A DNA stretch of 64,000 bases from positions 45,260 to 109,259 of the forward strand of contig UQWD01000007.1 in the NCBI GenBank assembly GCA_900544555.1, read 5' to 3'. Below the pieces are notes generated by a model that saw only the letters and a program-made list of their open reading frames with translations, was not told where the DNA came from and searched no databases. Shown piece by piece: positions 20,310-29,204 of the stretch; positions within the stretch are counted from its first letter, which is position 1, and each line of letters opens with the position of its first letter. This DNA is from an uncultured Eubacteriales bacterium. GTDB lineage: Bacteria > Bacillota > Clostridia > Christensenellales > CAG-138. The position numbers and the translations under genes were made by a program.

Positions 20310-21266
20310 TTATTGCCGTAAATGCCCTCCATATATAGCGGCTCCAATGATACCCGCATCGTTGCCCATTGCCGCGGGAACTATTCGTGCGAAGCTTTTA
20401 AAGAAGCATTTTTCACCTATGCGCTCGCGAAGCGCGCTGAAAAGAAAGTCGCCGGCCAGGCCGACCCCTCCCCCTACTGCTATCACCTCAGGATCAAGCA
20501 AATGGATTATGGATAAAAGCGCACCCGCCAGCCGTTCGACAAATCGGCCGAATATATCCAGCGCTATCGTATCACCCGCCTTCGCGCAGTCCATCACCAG
20601 CTTGGCCGTTACATTGTCCATATCCCCGCCAGCCTCAGTTGCGATGCGGCTGTTAAAGCGTTCAACAACCGCCCTTCTCCCTTCTTTTATCAGCCATGTC
20701 GCCGTGCAGTAAGCCTCTACGCAGCCGCGTATTCCGCAGGTGCACAGTTCCCCGCCGTACTGCAAAATCATATGACCAAGTTCCACGCCGCTGCCGTTAC
20801 CGCCGTTGAAAACCTTACCGTTCAATATCAGGCCGCCGCCTACCCCGGTGCCAAGCGTGACGAGCGCTGCGGTTTTGCAGCCCTTTAATGCGCCGGCATA
20901 GAGTTCCGCCGCTGCCGCCGCGTTCGCGTCGTTCATAAGAAACAGGGGCGTATTGGGAAAATAACCGGCCAGGCAATCATAGAAAGGGACGTTGCGCAGT
21001 TGAAGGTTATATGCGTTAATTACCACCTTGCAGCGGGAATCCAAGCTTCCGGGAACCGCAACCCCGAGGCCGCTTATTTTATCCATCCCCACACCTTCAT
21101 CAGCCGTCAGTTTATCAGCCATTTGAGCTACAAGAAGGGCGGCCGCTTCATGACCTTTGCCGATCGGATAAGGCATAACAGCCCTGCGAATAATTCGAGC
21201 TTGTTCATCCACCAGCCCGGCCGCGATGTTTGTACCCCCGATATCAAAGCCCATCGTGTAATGCAA
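20310..21266 (-). CDS. glk: ROK family glucokinase
   Basis: 318 residues from TTG 21266; GGGAGG lies 9 bases upstream. ROK features: ATP site FDIGGTNIAAGLVD, sugar-binding MNDANAAAAAE, GTGVGGGLI, and the zinc motif CTCGIRGCVEAY with ELGH before it. It phosphorylates glucose (possibly mannose or other hexoses) with ATP. It stands alone between the LCP gene and a HAD phosphatase, with galK nearby on the same strand. There is no helix-turn-helix N-terminus, so it is an enzyme and not a ROK repressor. Confidence 0.88.
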   Translation of the reverse strand: MHYTMGFDIGGTNIAAGLVDEQARIIRRAVMPYPIGKGHEAAALLVAQMADKLTADEGVGMDKISGLGVAVPGSLDSRCKVVINAYNLQLRNVPFYDCLAGYFPNTPLFLMNDANAAAAAELYAGALKGCKTAALVTLGTGVGGGLILNGKVFNGGNGSGVELGHMILQYGGELCTCGIRGCVEAYCTATWLIKEGRRAVVERFNSRIATEAGGDMDNVTAKLVMDCAKAGDTIALDIFGRFVERLAGALLSIIHLLDPEVIAVGGGVGLAGDFLFSALRERIGEKCFFKSFARIVPAAMGNDAGIIGAAIYGGHLRQ

Positions 21267-21278
21267 ATTTTTGAACCT

Positions 21279-21549
21279 CCCTATTCGTTTTGAGTAAACT
21301 CTTTACCGCAATCTACGCCGCGTTCGGTTTAGTATGCTGCATTCGGCGCTTTCTAGCATAAGCATCTTATGTTTTTTATAGATTACCCTGCGGCATTTCG
21401 GTACGGGAGAACACATTTCCTGCTGCGGCTTGACAACATTGCTCACGATAAAAGAGTTTTACCGGGCAGCCATTTGCTTAACGCGTATAATGCTTCAAGC
21501 CTCATCACAAAAATGTGTATCCCGATAACACGGGGTAAAACGAATAGGG
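21279..21549. repeat. 13-bp inverted repeat bounding a gene-free stretch
   Basis: CCCTATTCGTTTT at 21279-21291 is repeated exactly in inverted form at 21537-21549. Between them are about 245 bases with no gene. It has the shape of a small non-autonomous element with terminal repeats, but no target duplication is evident. Otherwise the 21267-21578 gap contains nothing I recognise. Confidence 0.4.
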
Positions 21550-21578
21550 GGCGTAAGCATCCGTAAAATCAAATCCCC

Positions 21579-22394
21579 TTACGCCTTGGCAAGTATGTAA
21601 CGCTCTATAAACCAAGCTACCCCGTTGAGAGCGCAGGGCGGTACTACAATATCCGCAGCGGCTAAAGCTTCCGGCTCCGCGTCCGCCACGGCCGCGCCAA
21701 GCCCGGCCCAGCGTATCATTTCCAAGTCCAACGAGTTATCGCCTACGGCGGCCACCTGTTCTCTGTTCAGCCCCATCATTTCAGCAATGCGCATAAGCGC
21801 GCTACCTTTATGCGCGTCCAGTCGATTAATTTCAACAAACCCGGGGCGCGAGCCCGAGATCTTCAGCCTTCCTTCAAAGCGTTCCTGAAACAATCTGATA
21901 TACCCCGGTGTTTTCTCCGGCTCAGTAATCGCCAATACCTTTGGCACATGCCTCCAAAGCTTCCGCCGGATAAGCGGATCCAGCCTTCGCGGAAGATTCT
22001 GCCCTCGAATATAGGCGTCAGAATAGGGGTGCGCTCTTTCGCATACGATTCCGTCGCCCTCGAATATATGCGCATAAATGCCGAGCTCGGCAGCTGTATC
22101 CAGCGCTTCCCGCACCAAATCAGGCGGCATTTGTGCGTTAAACAGGCACTCGCCGGTACGGGTATCAATTATTTTCGCGCCGCCAAATACAATGACAGGC
22201 CCTTTTATATCCAGCGTTTTACAGATAGGAGTGGCTCCTAAATACCCTCTTCCCGTTGCGATAGCGACATACACCCCCGCATCTCGCGCGCTGTTGATTG
22301 CGCTAAGATTTTCATGCGATATAACGCCGCCTTGGGGCAGCAGCGTATCATCCACATCCAAAGCCAGCAGCCGAATTCCGACTTCTTGTATCAT
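21579..22394 (-). CDS. HAD superfamily Cof-type phosphatase
   Basis: 271 residues; AAGGAG precedes ATG 22394. Motif I DVDDTLLP gives the nucleophile and acid Asp pair, IATGRG is motif II, and GDNSLDLEMI with the preceding Lys is motifs III-IV. The large type IIB cap between motifs II and III is typical of Cof-like hydrolases that dephosphorylate sugar phosphates, FMN or PLP. Substrate cannot be deduced. It starts 4 bases after the uvrC stop, so the two are co-transcribed. Confidence 0.85.
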   Translation of the reverse strand: MIQEVGIRLLALDVDDTLLPQGGVISHENLSAINSARDAGVYVAIATGRGYLGATPICKTLDIKGPVIVFGGAKIIDTRTGECLFNAQMPPDLVREALDTAAELGIYAHIFEGDGIVCERAHPYSDAYIRGQNLPRRLDPLIRRKLWRHVPKVLAITEPEKTPGYIRLFQERFEGRLKISGSRPGFVEINRLDAHKGSALMRIAEMMGLNREQVAAVGDNSLDLEMIRWAGLGAAVADAEPEALAAADIVVPPCALNGVAWFIERYILAKA

Positions 22395-22398
22395 TATG

Positions 22399-24246
22399 CT
22401 ACTCCTTATCGTGGGCTTTTTTTGAGTTAAAATACGCGTATACCTTCCTTGCCGCTTCGCGGTTCATTCCCGGCACGGCCCTTAACTCCTCCTCGTCCGC
22501 GTTTTGTATCGCTTCGAGCGTTAAAAACGCGTTAAACAATTCGCGCTTGCGCTTTGGGCCAACGCCCTCTATTTCATCAAGGACGGAATAGAGCGCGCTG
22601 CGCGCCCTCAGGCTTCTGTGATAGGTTATAGCGAAGCGGTGCGCCTCGTCTCGTATGCGTTCGAGCAGATGCAGCGCGGGGCTGTGCCTGTCGAGCGTGA
22701 CCGGCTCTGGGTTGTCGGGCAGTATAACCGTCTCGCTCCGTTCCGCGAGGCCGATAGCCGGGATATGCGCGCAACCGGCATTATCTAGCGCCTCCAGCGC
22801 AACGTTTAATTGCCCCCTTCCCCCGTCAACGATGAGGAGATCCGGCAGTTTTGCGAACTTTTCGTCGCCCGCCGCGGCCCTGTCCAGCCTGCGCTTTAGC
22901 ACCTCGCCCATAGCCTTGTAATCGTCCCCTTCGGTAAGCCCGCGTATCCGAAACCGGCGGTATTCTTTGGGCGCGGGTTTGCCGTTGATAAAAACCACCA
23001 TCGCCCCGACAGTACCCATGCCCTGGATATGTGAGTTGTCATAACACTCCATCCTCTCGGGCAGGTTTGAAAGCCCCGCAATTTCGCAAAGCTGCGCGAG
23101 CGCTCCTTCTCCGCGCTCCCATTCCCTGCGCTGTAACTCCCTTTCGCGCCTGATTACCTCCATACCATTATCGTAGGCAAGCTGAACCTGCTTGAGCTTA
23201 TCCCCTCGCTGAGGGCATATGACGCGCGTTTTTTTTCCGCGCTTTTCCGAGAGCCAAGCTTCAATAAGCTCCCGATCGTCCATCATATCCTTAACGGCGA
23301 TTTCCTCGGGTACATAGCCTGACCTGGCGTAATACTGCTTGATGAAAGAAGCCGTCAAGCTAGCCCTTGACTCGCCCGCGCCTGTTAAATCAAACCGCTC
23401 GGTCCCAATCACCTTGCCGCCGCGTATGAACATCGCGAAAACCAACGCGCTATCGCCCTCGAGAGCGAGCGCAAAAACATCCCTTTCCACATTCTGATGA
23501 TCAATAGCCTGTTGCTTACGCCCCAGTTGCTCGATAGCTCGTATCCTATCCCTCAACTGCGCCGCGCGCTCAAAATCCATCCTGGCGGACGCTTCTTGCA
23601 TCTCGCCCGTCAGCCTTTCGATAAGCGGCTTGACACGCCCGTCAAGGAACGCGCAGATCTGATCGAGGAGATCACGATATGCCTCAGGCGAAACGCTTCC
23701 GGAGCACGGCGCGCAGCATTTACCCAAATGATACATCAGGCATGGCCGTTCGCCTCTGTCAATCGCGCGCTGGATATCCTTTTTGCAATGGCGCACAGGA
23801 AAATAATCCCTTATGGCGTTAAGCGAATCCCTCAGGGCCAATCCGCTCAGATATGGGCCGAAGTACCTCGCGCCGTCGTTCTTAACGCGCCGAACCACTT
23901 CAAAGCGGGCGAACGGCTTTTTGAGGTTCACGCGTACATATGGGAAATGCTTATCGTCCTTGAGCAGGATATTGTACCTGGGCTGAAACTGTTTTATCAA
24001 ATTGCTTTCAAGCGTAAGCGCTTCCGTCTCGTTCGCGGTGAGGATATACTCAAAATCCACCGCGTGCGAAACCATTGCCGCGACTTTTGGCGTGAGCGTG
24101 CTCGCCGCGCGAAAATACTGCCGCACACGGTTCTTCAGGTTCACGGCCTTCCCGACATAAATCACCTGCCCTGCGCCATCCATCATTTTATATACCCCGG
24201 GCGTATCGGGAAGGAGCTTCAATTTCTCAGCGATAATCACGTTCAT
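22399..24246 (-). CDS. uvrC: excinuclease ABC subunit C
   Basis: 615 residues, full length. The N-terminal GIY-YIG nuclease (PGVYKMMDGAGQVIYVGKA) makes the 3' cut, a UVR motif near residue 205 (MDFERAAQLRDRIRAIE) contacts UvrB, the RNase H-like domain (IVDGGRGQLNVALEAL) makes the 5' cut, and the C-terminus has helix-hairpin-helix motifs (IEGVGPKRKRELFNAF). The start has no Shine-Dalgarno site; a TATAAT lies just 7 bases before ATG, so the transcript may be leaderless. HAD phosphatase is downstream; the serpin is divergent. Confidence 0.96.
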   Translation of the reverse strand: MNVIIAEKLKLLPDTPGVYKMMDGAGQVIYVGKAVNLKNRVRQYFRAASTLTPKVAAMVSHAVDFEYILTANETEALTLESNLIKQFQPRYNILLKDDKHFPYVRVNLKKPFARFEVVRRVKNDGARYFGPYLSGLALRDSLNAIRDYFPVRHCKKDIQRAIDRGERPCLMYHLGKCCAPCSGSVSPEAYRDLLDQICAFLDGRVKPLIERLTGEMQEASARMDFERAAQLRDRIRAIEQLGRKQQAIDHQNVERDVFALALEGDSALVFAMFIRGGKVIGTERFDLTGAGESRASLTASFIKQYYARSGYVPEEIAVKDMMDDRELIEAWLSEKRGKKTRVICPQRGDKLKQVQLAYDNGMEVIRRERELQRREWERGEGALAQLCEIAGLSNLPERMECYDNSHIQGMGTVGAMVVFINGKPAPKEYRRFRIRGLTEGDDYKAMGEVLKRRLDRAAAGDEKFAKLPDLLIVDGGRGQLNVALEALDNAGCAHIPAIGLAERSETVILPDNPEPVTLDRHSPALHLLERIRDEAHRFAITYHRSLRARSALYSVLDEIEGVGPKRKRELFNAFLTLEAIQNADEEELRAVPGMNREAARKVYAYFNSKKAHDKE

Positions 24247-24253
24247 ACAAAAT

Positions 24254-24282
24254 ATTATAATACTTTTGATGATTTGTTTGAA
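24254..24282 (-). promoter_or_regulatory. promoter of uvrC
   Basis: On the minus strand, TTCAAA (24282-24277), a 17-base spacer and TATAAT (24259-24254). The expected start point falls at or next to the uvrC ATG (24246). Confidence 0.5.
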
Positions 24283-24337
24283 ACCTTTTTTATACTTTGC
24301 GCGTTTACTTTATAAAACCACCGGGAGGATTACGGTT

Positions 24338-25582
24338 GTGAAAGGTATATCACTTTTAGCGTCGCTTATGGCCGTTTTGATGCTATCCTCATGCTCCGCA
24401 GCTTCGGGAGGCGGCTCCGCGTTCGCGTCTTCGATAAGCGGTACGGAAGGCGAACCTCTCCCCGGCGGGGCCGTAGAGAGTAAATTGATACAGGCGAACA
24501 ACGCCTTTGCGCTTTCACTTACAAAGATGCTGGGCGACGACTGGACCGGCGTGTTCTCTCCATTGTCGATTTCAATGGTCCTTCAGCTCACCATGAACGG
24601 CGCCGACCAGCTTGCGAGAACCGCAATGGAACAGGCGCTTAAAACCCAGATGGGGCAGGATGAAATAAATCTCAACAACGGCCGGCTGCTCAACAAGCTT
24701 AACAGCGCCGGAAGCGTACGTATGGCCAACGCGGTTTTTGCAAATAAAGCCGGTACGGTGAATAAAGAGTTTATCAGTATTGCGGCGGATTTTTACCGCG
24801 CGGGTATCGGCAATCTGGATTTTTCGGATAAGCAGAAAACTCTGCGCATCATAAACGACTGGCTTAAAGATAATACGGACGGGCGCATTAAGGATATGGT
24901 TAAGGAAATTTCCAACGATTCGATGATGTTCCTCATCAACGCCGTAACCTTTAAATCAAACTGGCTCAGCCCGTTTGACCCAAAGAAGACGGAGAAAGCG
25001 GATTTTTACGGGCTGAATGAAAAAACCGTTGTTGAAATGATGAGCAAAACCGGCTCCATGTCCTATTATCAGGCTGAAAATGGCCAGATAGCATTATTGC
25101 CTTATGCGGATAAATCCTGCTTTATGGCTGTTATGCTGCCTGAAGAAGGCGTATCGCCCGCCGATTTTATCCAGGCGTTTGATTATCAATGGAATAAATG
25201 CGAATCCGCATACGGAACGCTTAATATGCCGAAAGCCCGTTTGGAAACAAACCTTGATTTAAACGGCATCCTTAAGGATATGGGAATGGGCGACGCCTTT
25301 ATTGACGGCGATGGGAGCTTCCCAAGCCTAATCACGGCAAACGACGGGCGCGGCTCCGCTGCGATCAACAACGTCATGCACGGCGCGGCCATCACGATTG
25401 ATGAAAACGGAACCGAGGCGTCGGCCGGTACGGTTGTGGATATGGCTGTACGAAGCATGGCGCCGGGTTATCCGTTCACCATACAGTGCGACAGGCCTTA
25501 TGCCATGATGATAGTCCATTGGGAAACCGAAGCGGTGCTCTTTACGGCAATCGTAAGTGATTTGGGCATCCCCGCCGCTTGA
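24338..25582 (+). CDS. serpin family lipoprotein
   Basis: About 414 residues from GTG 24338, chosen because GGGAGG precedes it; the frame is open further upstream but without a site. A lipobox LSSC follows a 19-residue hydrophobic leader, so it is a surface lipoprotein. The serpin fold is clear from FSPLSISMVLQLTMNGA, NAVTFKSNWLSPFD and the C-terminal DRPYAMMIV and AIVSDLG. The hinge reads ENGTEASAGT, the small-residue pattern of inhibitory serpins. Counting 17 residues back from the cut puts Arg-Ser (VRS) at P1-P1', predicting a trypsin-like target. It probably blocks a host or competitor protease outside the cell. Confidence 0.9.
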   Translation: MKGISLLASLMAVLMLSSCSAASGGGSAFASSISGTEGEPLPGGAVESKLIQANNAFALSLTKMLGDDWTGVFSPLSISMVLQLTMNGADQLARTAMEQALKTQMGQDEINLNNGRLLNKLNSAGSVRMANAVFANKAGTVNKEFISIAADFYRAGIGNLDFSDKQKTLRIINDWLKDNTDGRIKDMVKEISNDSMMFLINAVTFKSNWLSPFDPKKTEKADFYGLNEKTVVEMMSKTGSMSYYQAENGQIALLPYADKSCFMAVMLPEEGVSPADFIQAFDYQWNKCESAYGTLNMPKARLETNLDLNGILKDMGMGDAFIDGDGSFPSLITANDGRGSAAINNVMHGAAITIDENGTEASAGTVVDMAVRSMAPGYPFTIQCDRPYAMMIVHWETEAVLFTAIVSDLGIPAA

Positions 25583-25792
25583 TAATGGTTCCGTTTTCCG
25601 CAACGCTGGCGGCGTAGGCCCGGTTAAACCCGAAAAATAAATGGGTATTTCTCTAAATGATGTGTGGTTACTCAGGGCCTGAATTCAAACGCCAGACGAA
25701 TTCGGGCCCCCTCCTTCCTGTTATCGGTGAAGAGGCCGGACATTAAATTTAAGATAGATTTCGCAAAATCGTGCTTTGTGGTTACCTTAAAT

Positions 25793-25824
25793 CCGGCGGT
25801 TTCAGCTAGAACCGCCGGTCTTTT
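25793..25824 (+). terminator. Rho-independent terminator
   Basis: Nine-pair stem CCGGCGGTT / AACCGCCGG with a short loop, followed by TCTTTTCT. It lies 210 bases after the serpin stop. The stretch 25583-25792 holds no supported gene. Confidence 0.6.
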
Positions 25825-25949
25825 CTAAGTATATGACAAGGCAAACAGATTCGTAGTAGATAACAATCAGCGCATATACGGATGTTGATGTCGAGCGTCC
25901 TTCAGTTTTTCAGCCTCTTATATAAACTTAAATAATCGCAAATCAAATT

Positions 25950-26280
25950 TACTGCTTCTTTGCTTTTTAAGGTGTGAATTCTTTATTTCGCTTCTGATTG
26001 CTATTGCACCTTTTTCGATGTTCGCCTGCGACAATAGCTTTTTGCAGCCCGGTTCGACTCGTGACGGCAACACTTAAATCAACATCCCCCCATTAACCAT
26101 TCCACATCCTTGAAGCTGTTTTGCGCCCTGTTAAACGCCCACAATACTCAGTTCGCGCATGCCCGGGGTATCGGCCATGAATCACGCCGCAATCAAGCAT
26201 TATCATTTGCCGGCGCGTCGCGCTGTTCCGCATCGCTTATATTTAACCAGTGAAATCATAAGCGGCGGCCTTAAAATTTG
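25950..26280 (-). pseudogene. decayed RsgA-type ribosome GTPase remnant
   Basis: The minus strand shows, in order and across frames, TRRQMIMLDCGVI (26218 down), DTPGMRELSIVG (26172 down) and VEPGC (26058-26044). These are the switch region, the G3 motif and part of the zinc motif of RsgA/YjeQ, a circularly permuted GTPase that matures the small ribosomal subunit. Frame changes and a stop after SIVGV interrupt it, and the N-terminal OB fold and P-loop are not seen. The rest of the gap up to 26499 shows no intact gene. Confidence 0.65.
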
Positions 26281-26499
26281 CCGCCAAACGATTACGCATA
26301 TTCAACTTAAAGGTCGCCCGTAAATTGTAATAATGTTTGTATAATACCAATCTAGGTCATTCATCATAATCCATTCGGCCGTCGTTTTTTCACCATAAGC
26401 TTTAATTGTGACCAATCAACACGCCGCCGTTTTTCAGTTTACAGCCAATATAGCGCCAACATGAGCGCGGTAAATATTTTTTCTAGCTATGAAAAAGAC

Positions 26500-27501
26500 T
26501 TAACCGGCCGGTATTTTATTTATTTCCTCTTTGATTCTAATCACCATATCCGTCAAAGTACGATATCCATAAGCCGCCTGATTTGAAGGCAGCGCTATGA
26601 GCTCGTCGTTACCATAATTTATTTCAATCGCCCCCTGAATAGGGTTTAGCATAAATAGATAATCCTGCTTTAAATCGGGCCCGTCAACTAGGAAAAACAG
26701 ATAAAACGCGCCCTTCCTCAGATTCACCGCAGGCTTAGCGGATAGGGTTTTAAGGGTAGCAGCGTCCATGACGCCGGCCGCCATATCCGGCGCGTAAATC
26801 AGATTCAATGTATCGCCAGGTTTGAATGCGCCCTTGATTGAGCCGTAGGCGCGGATTTTCGATATGGAAGCCGGCATGGTCTTTTCTACGCTCGCACCTC
26901 CGGCTTGCGATCTAAATACGGTTGGCTCAAGAGGCGGCACGTCGAGAACCTGCCCGACAAAAATATCGTCGGCCGCCTCAACCACCTGTTCTAGCTGAGC
27001 ATAATAGTATTCTTGTGAATATGAACTGATTACGCTTGAAAGCTCCTCAATATTCCTTTTAATCTCCTCAACGGATATCGCCGCGTCGGCCCATTTTACT
27101 TCTCCATTATTTATCTGCAGAGGCTTATCCGTAATAATGCGAAACTCCGCCCCGTCTTCGGTATGAAAATTATCTGAAGGCGAACCCAAATACAGCAAAT
27201 ATTGCCTTCCAGTTTTCATGGAAGCCTCCGCACAGTGAATAACGCCTCCCAACTCGCCGTTTCCAGCAAGTATATCGACGATTTGAACATCAGAACAGGG
27301 AAGCCCATCCACATTAATATGGGTTGCCACGCATTCGCCGCTGATAACTAAATCAGCATCCCATAAATGCTGCCGAATAGTTTGACTGAACGACTCGTTT
27401 TTTTGAACGGTCAACTCGGGGATTGAGACAGGCGCGGCGGTGCAGGAACAAATTAAAAGCGCGCAAAACACAACAGCCATAAAGACAATACACCGTTTCA
27501 T
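26500..27501 (-). CDS. lipoprotein of unknown function
   Basis: 333 residues from ATG 27501 (GGGAAGTGAG just upstream; a TTG at 27519 is less likely). The signal has a lipobox LICSC at about residues 15-20. The mature protein seems to hold two related halves: ADLVISGECVATHI near residue 50 and ADDIFVGQVLDVPP near residue 190, each followed by a beta-rich segment. No known family is evident. It is followed by recR on the same strand, 116 bases upstream in transcription, and probably has its own transcript. Confidence 0.6.
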   Translation of the reverse strand: MKRCIVFMAVVFCALLICSCTAAPVSIPELTVQKNESFSQTIRQHLWDADLVISGECVATHINVDGLPCSDVQIVDILAGNGELGGVIHCAEASMKTGRQYLLYLGSPSDNFHTEDGAEFRIITDKPLQINNGEVKWADAAISVEEIKRNIEELSSVISSYSQEYYYAQLEQVVEAADDIFVGQVLDVPPLEPTVFRSQAGGASVEKTMPASISKIRAYGSIKGAFKPGDTLNLIYAPDMAAGVMDAATLKTLSAKPAVNLRKGAFYLFFLVDGPDLKQDYLFMLNPIQGAIEINYGNDELIALPSNQAAYGYRTLTDMVIRIKEEINKIPAG

Positions 27502-27617
27502 GCGCTCACTTCCCTTCAAAAATCGATTGGAGTGCTAAAGCATCCTTCCTTATAATAATAAACGATATCCTCCATTAATAGGTTGCAGATCTAAAAATTT
27601 AATAGAAAATTAACATT

Positions 27618-28217
27618 TTACATCTCACGTCTACCCTCCATCGCCTTAAAAAGCGTTACTTCGTCAACATACTCCAAATTCCCTCCTATCGGAATACCAT
27701 GGGCAATTCGGGTTACCTTTACGTTTAGCGGTTTTAGCAGCTTGGATATATAAACAGCCGTCGCCTCACCCTCGACATCTGGATTCGTGGCCAAAACCAC
27801 TTCCTGCACATCCCCGCCCCGGACGCGCTCAATCAGCTCTTTAATGCGTATGTCGTCTGGGCCAACTCCATCAATCGGCGATATCGTACCATGCAGCACA
27901 TGATACTGTCCGCCAAACTCCCGCATCTTCTCCATCGCAAAAACATCCCTCGCGTCGCGCACTACGCAAAGGATACCGCACTTTCGCTTCGGGTCATTGC
28001 AAACAGCGCAAGGATCTACATCAGTATAGTTTCCGCATATTGAACAGTAATGAATTTTTTCCTTCGCCGTTATAATCGACGCGGCAAGCTCTCTTGCCGC
28101 CGCCTCAGGCATATCCAATATATGGTAGGCAAGCCTCTGCGCGCTCTTCGTTCCGATTCCGGGCAAACGCGAGAGCTGAGAAACCAGGCCGCTTATGGGG
28201 TCGTTAATACCTGTCAT
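27618..28217 (-). CDS. recR: recombination mediator protein RecR
   Basis: 199 residues. Helix-hairpin-helix SRLPGIGTKSAQRLA at the start, zinc site Cys58-x2-Cys61-x8-Cys70-x2-Cys73, then the Toprim domain (VVRDARDVFAMEKM, ATNPDVEGEATA). RecR with RecO loads RecA onto SSB-coated DNA. It starts 2 bases after the ybaB stop. The usual dnaX upstream partner is missing from this cluster. Confidence 0.95.
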   Translation of the reverse strand: MTGINDPISGLVSQLSRLPGIGTKSAQRLAYHILDMPEAAARELAASIITAKEKIHYCSICGNYTDVDPCAVCNDPKRKCGILCVVRDARDVFAMEKMREFGGQYHVLHGTISPIDGVGPDDIRIKELIERVRGGDVQEVVLATNPDVEGEATAVYISKLLKPLNVKVTRIAHGIPIGGNLEYVDEVTLFKAMEGRREM

Positions 28218-28219
28218 GG

Positions 28220-28552
28220 CTAGAAACCAATGTTCATACCGCCGGTAATCTTGTTCATTTCATTGGTCATTGTCTCCTCGGCCGTGCGAACCGCCTCGTT
28301 AACCGCTGAAAGTATAAGATCCTGAAGCATTTCAATATCACTCGGATCCACACACTCAGGGTTTATCGCAATGGATTGAAATTCCTTGCGCCCGTTAACC
28401 ACAGCCGTTACCATTCCGCCGCCAACCGTAACGGTAAAATTACGGCTGCCAATCTCCTCCTGAAGATTAGCGACATCCTGCTGCATTTTTTGCGCCTGCC
28501 GCATTAGCTGCTGCATGTTTCCACCCATTCCCGGGAATCCTCCTCTGGCCAT
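28220..28552 (-). CDS. YbaB/EbfC nucleoid-associated protein
   Basis: 110 residues from ATG 28552 with CGGAGG 7 bases before it. A Met/Gly-rich start (GGFPGMGGNMQQLM) and a coiled helix (KMQQDVANLQEEIG) are followed by the conserved VTVGGGMVTAVVNGRKEF strand region. YbaB dimers bind DNA and sit next to recR in most bacteria. The pair is likely one transcript. Confidence 0.92.
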   Translation of the reverse strand: MARGGFPGMGGNMQQLMRQAQKMQQDVANLQEEIGSRNFTVTVGGGMVTAVVNGRKEFQSIAINPECVDPSDIEMLQDLILSAVNEAVRTAEETMTNEMNKITGGMNIGF

Positions 28553-28590
28553 AAGCAAACCTCCGAATTTATGTTTGCTTTCATTATATC

Positions 28591-28730
28591 ATGGCCTGGA
28601 CAAACGAGGCAAGGCAAGCCGCGGGGATCGTGTAAGAAAGCGGATGTACTCAATTAAAACCTATTTCGGAGATGTTTAGGGGCAATAGACGCCATCATGA
28701 CGATGAATCTCGATAGGTTTGTCCGGGCAT
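28591..28730. repeat. imperfect inverted repeat upstream of ybaB
   Basis: ATGGCCTGGACAAAC at 28591-28605 pairs imperfectly with GTTTGTCCGGGCAT at 28717-28730. A second arm AAACCTAT with AGAT at 28656-28672 pairs with ATCTCGATAGGTTT (28707-28720), so the right arm can pair with either. It may be a regulatory RNA leader or a small element. The stretch 28553-28961 has no gene. Confidence 0.35.
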
Positions 28731-28961
28731 AAATAAGCAGCTTTGCCTTTTAGCGCATGTAGTTAATTTTGTTACGAACTACGATAAAACAAGATTTGCC
28801 AGGCCGTCCGCTTCAATTATAAGCGCAACTGCGATTCCGCCAGCCCCGGTTTGGTAATTATAATACCTCGAAAGGCTCGCTTACTTGTTCAACGCATGCC
28901 GGATTCCCATAAGCATCAATTGGTTAAGCTAAGATAATGGTTCATTCGATTTAATCCAGCG

Positions 28962-29186
28962 CTATGCCACGGGCGTAATTTCAACCGGAGAAAGAGGCGC
29001 ACCGCTCGGCCAGATGTTTTTTATAAGTTCAAGAGGCGTCTCTTCCGCTACTAAAAAAGCCAGCAAAAAAGCAAGAATAATAAGCAGCGTGAAAAACGCG
29101 AGTAAAAGCCAGAAACGCCCCCAATCAAAGCAGCCTCTCCTGCCGGGTCGATAGGGCTTCAGGCGAACGGGTTGCTTTCTTCGCAT
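28962..29186 (-). CDS. small single-span membrane protein
   Basis: 74 residues, GGAGG before ATG. A very basic start (RRKQPVRLKPYRPGRRG) precedes one membrane helix (WLLLAFFTLLIILAFLLAFLV) and a short outer tail rich in Pro. The positive side predicts an inward N-terminus. It begins 18 bases after the beta-helix lipoprotein stop and is probably co-transcribed with it. Function unknown. Confidence 0.55.
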   Translation of the reverse strand: MRRKQPVRLKPYRPGRRGCFDWGRFWLLLAFFTLLIILAFLLAFLVAEETPLELIKNIWPSGAPLSPVEITPVA

Positions 29187-29204
29187 AATGAGCCTCCGTT
29201 AAAA

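Noticed and set aside
23497..24315. 272-codon open frame opposite uvrC
   Set aside because: Shadow of uvrC; it ends inside the serpin region and has no family match.
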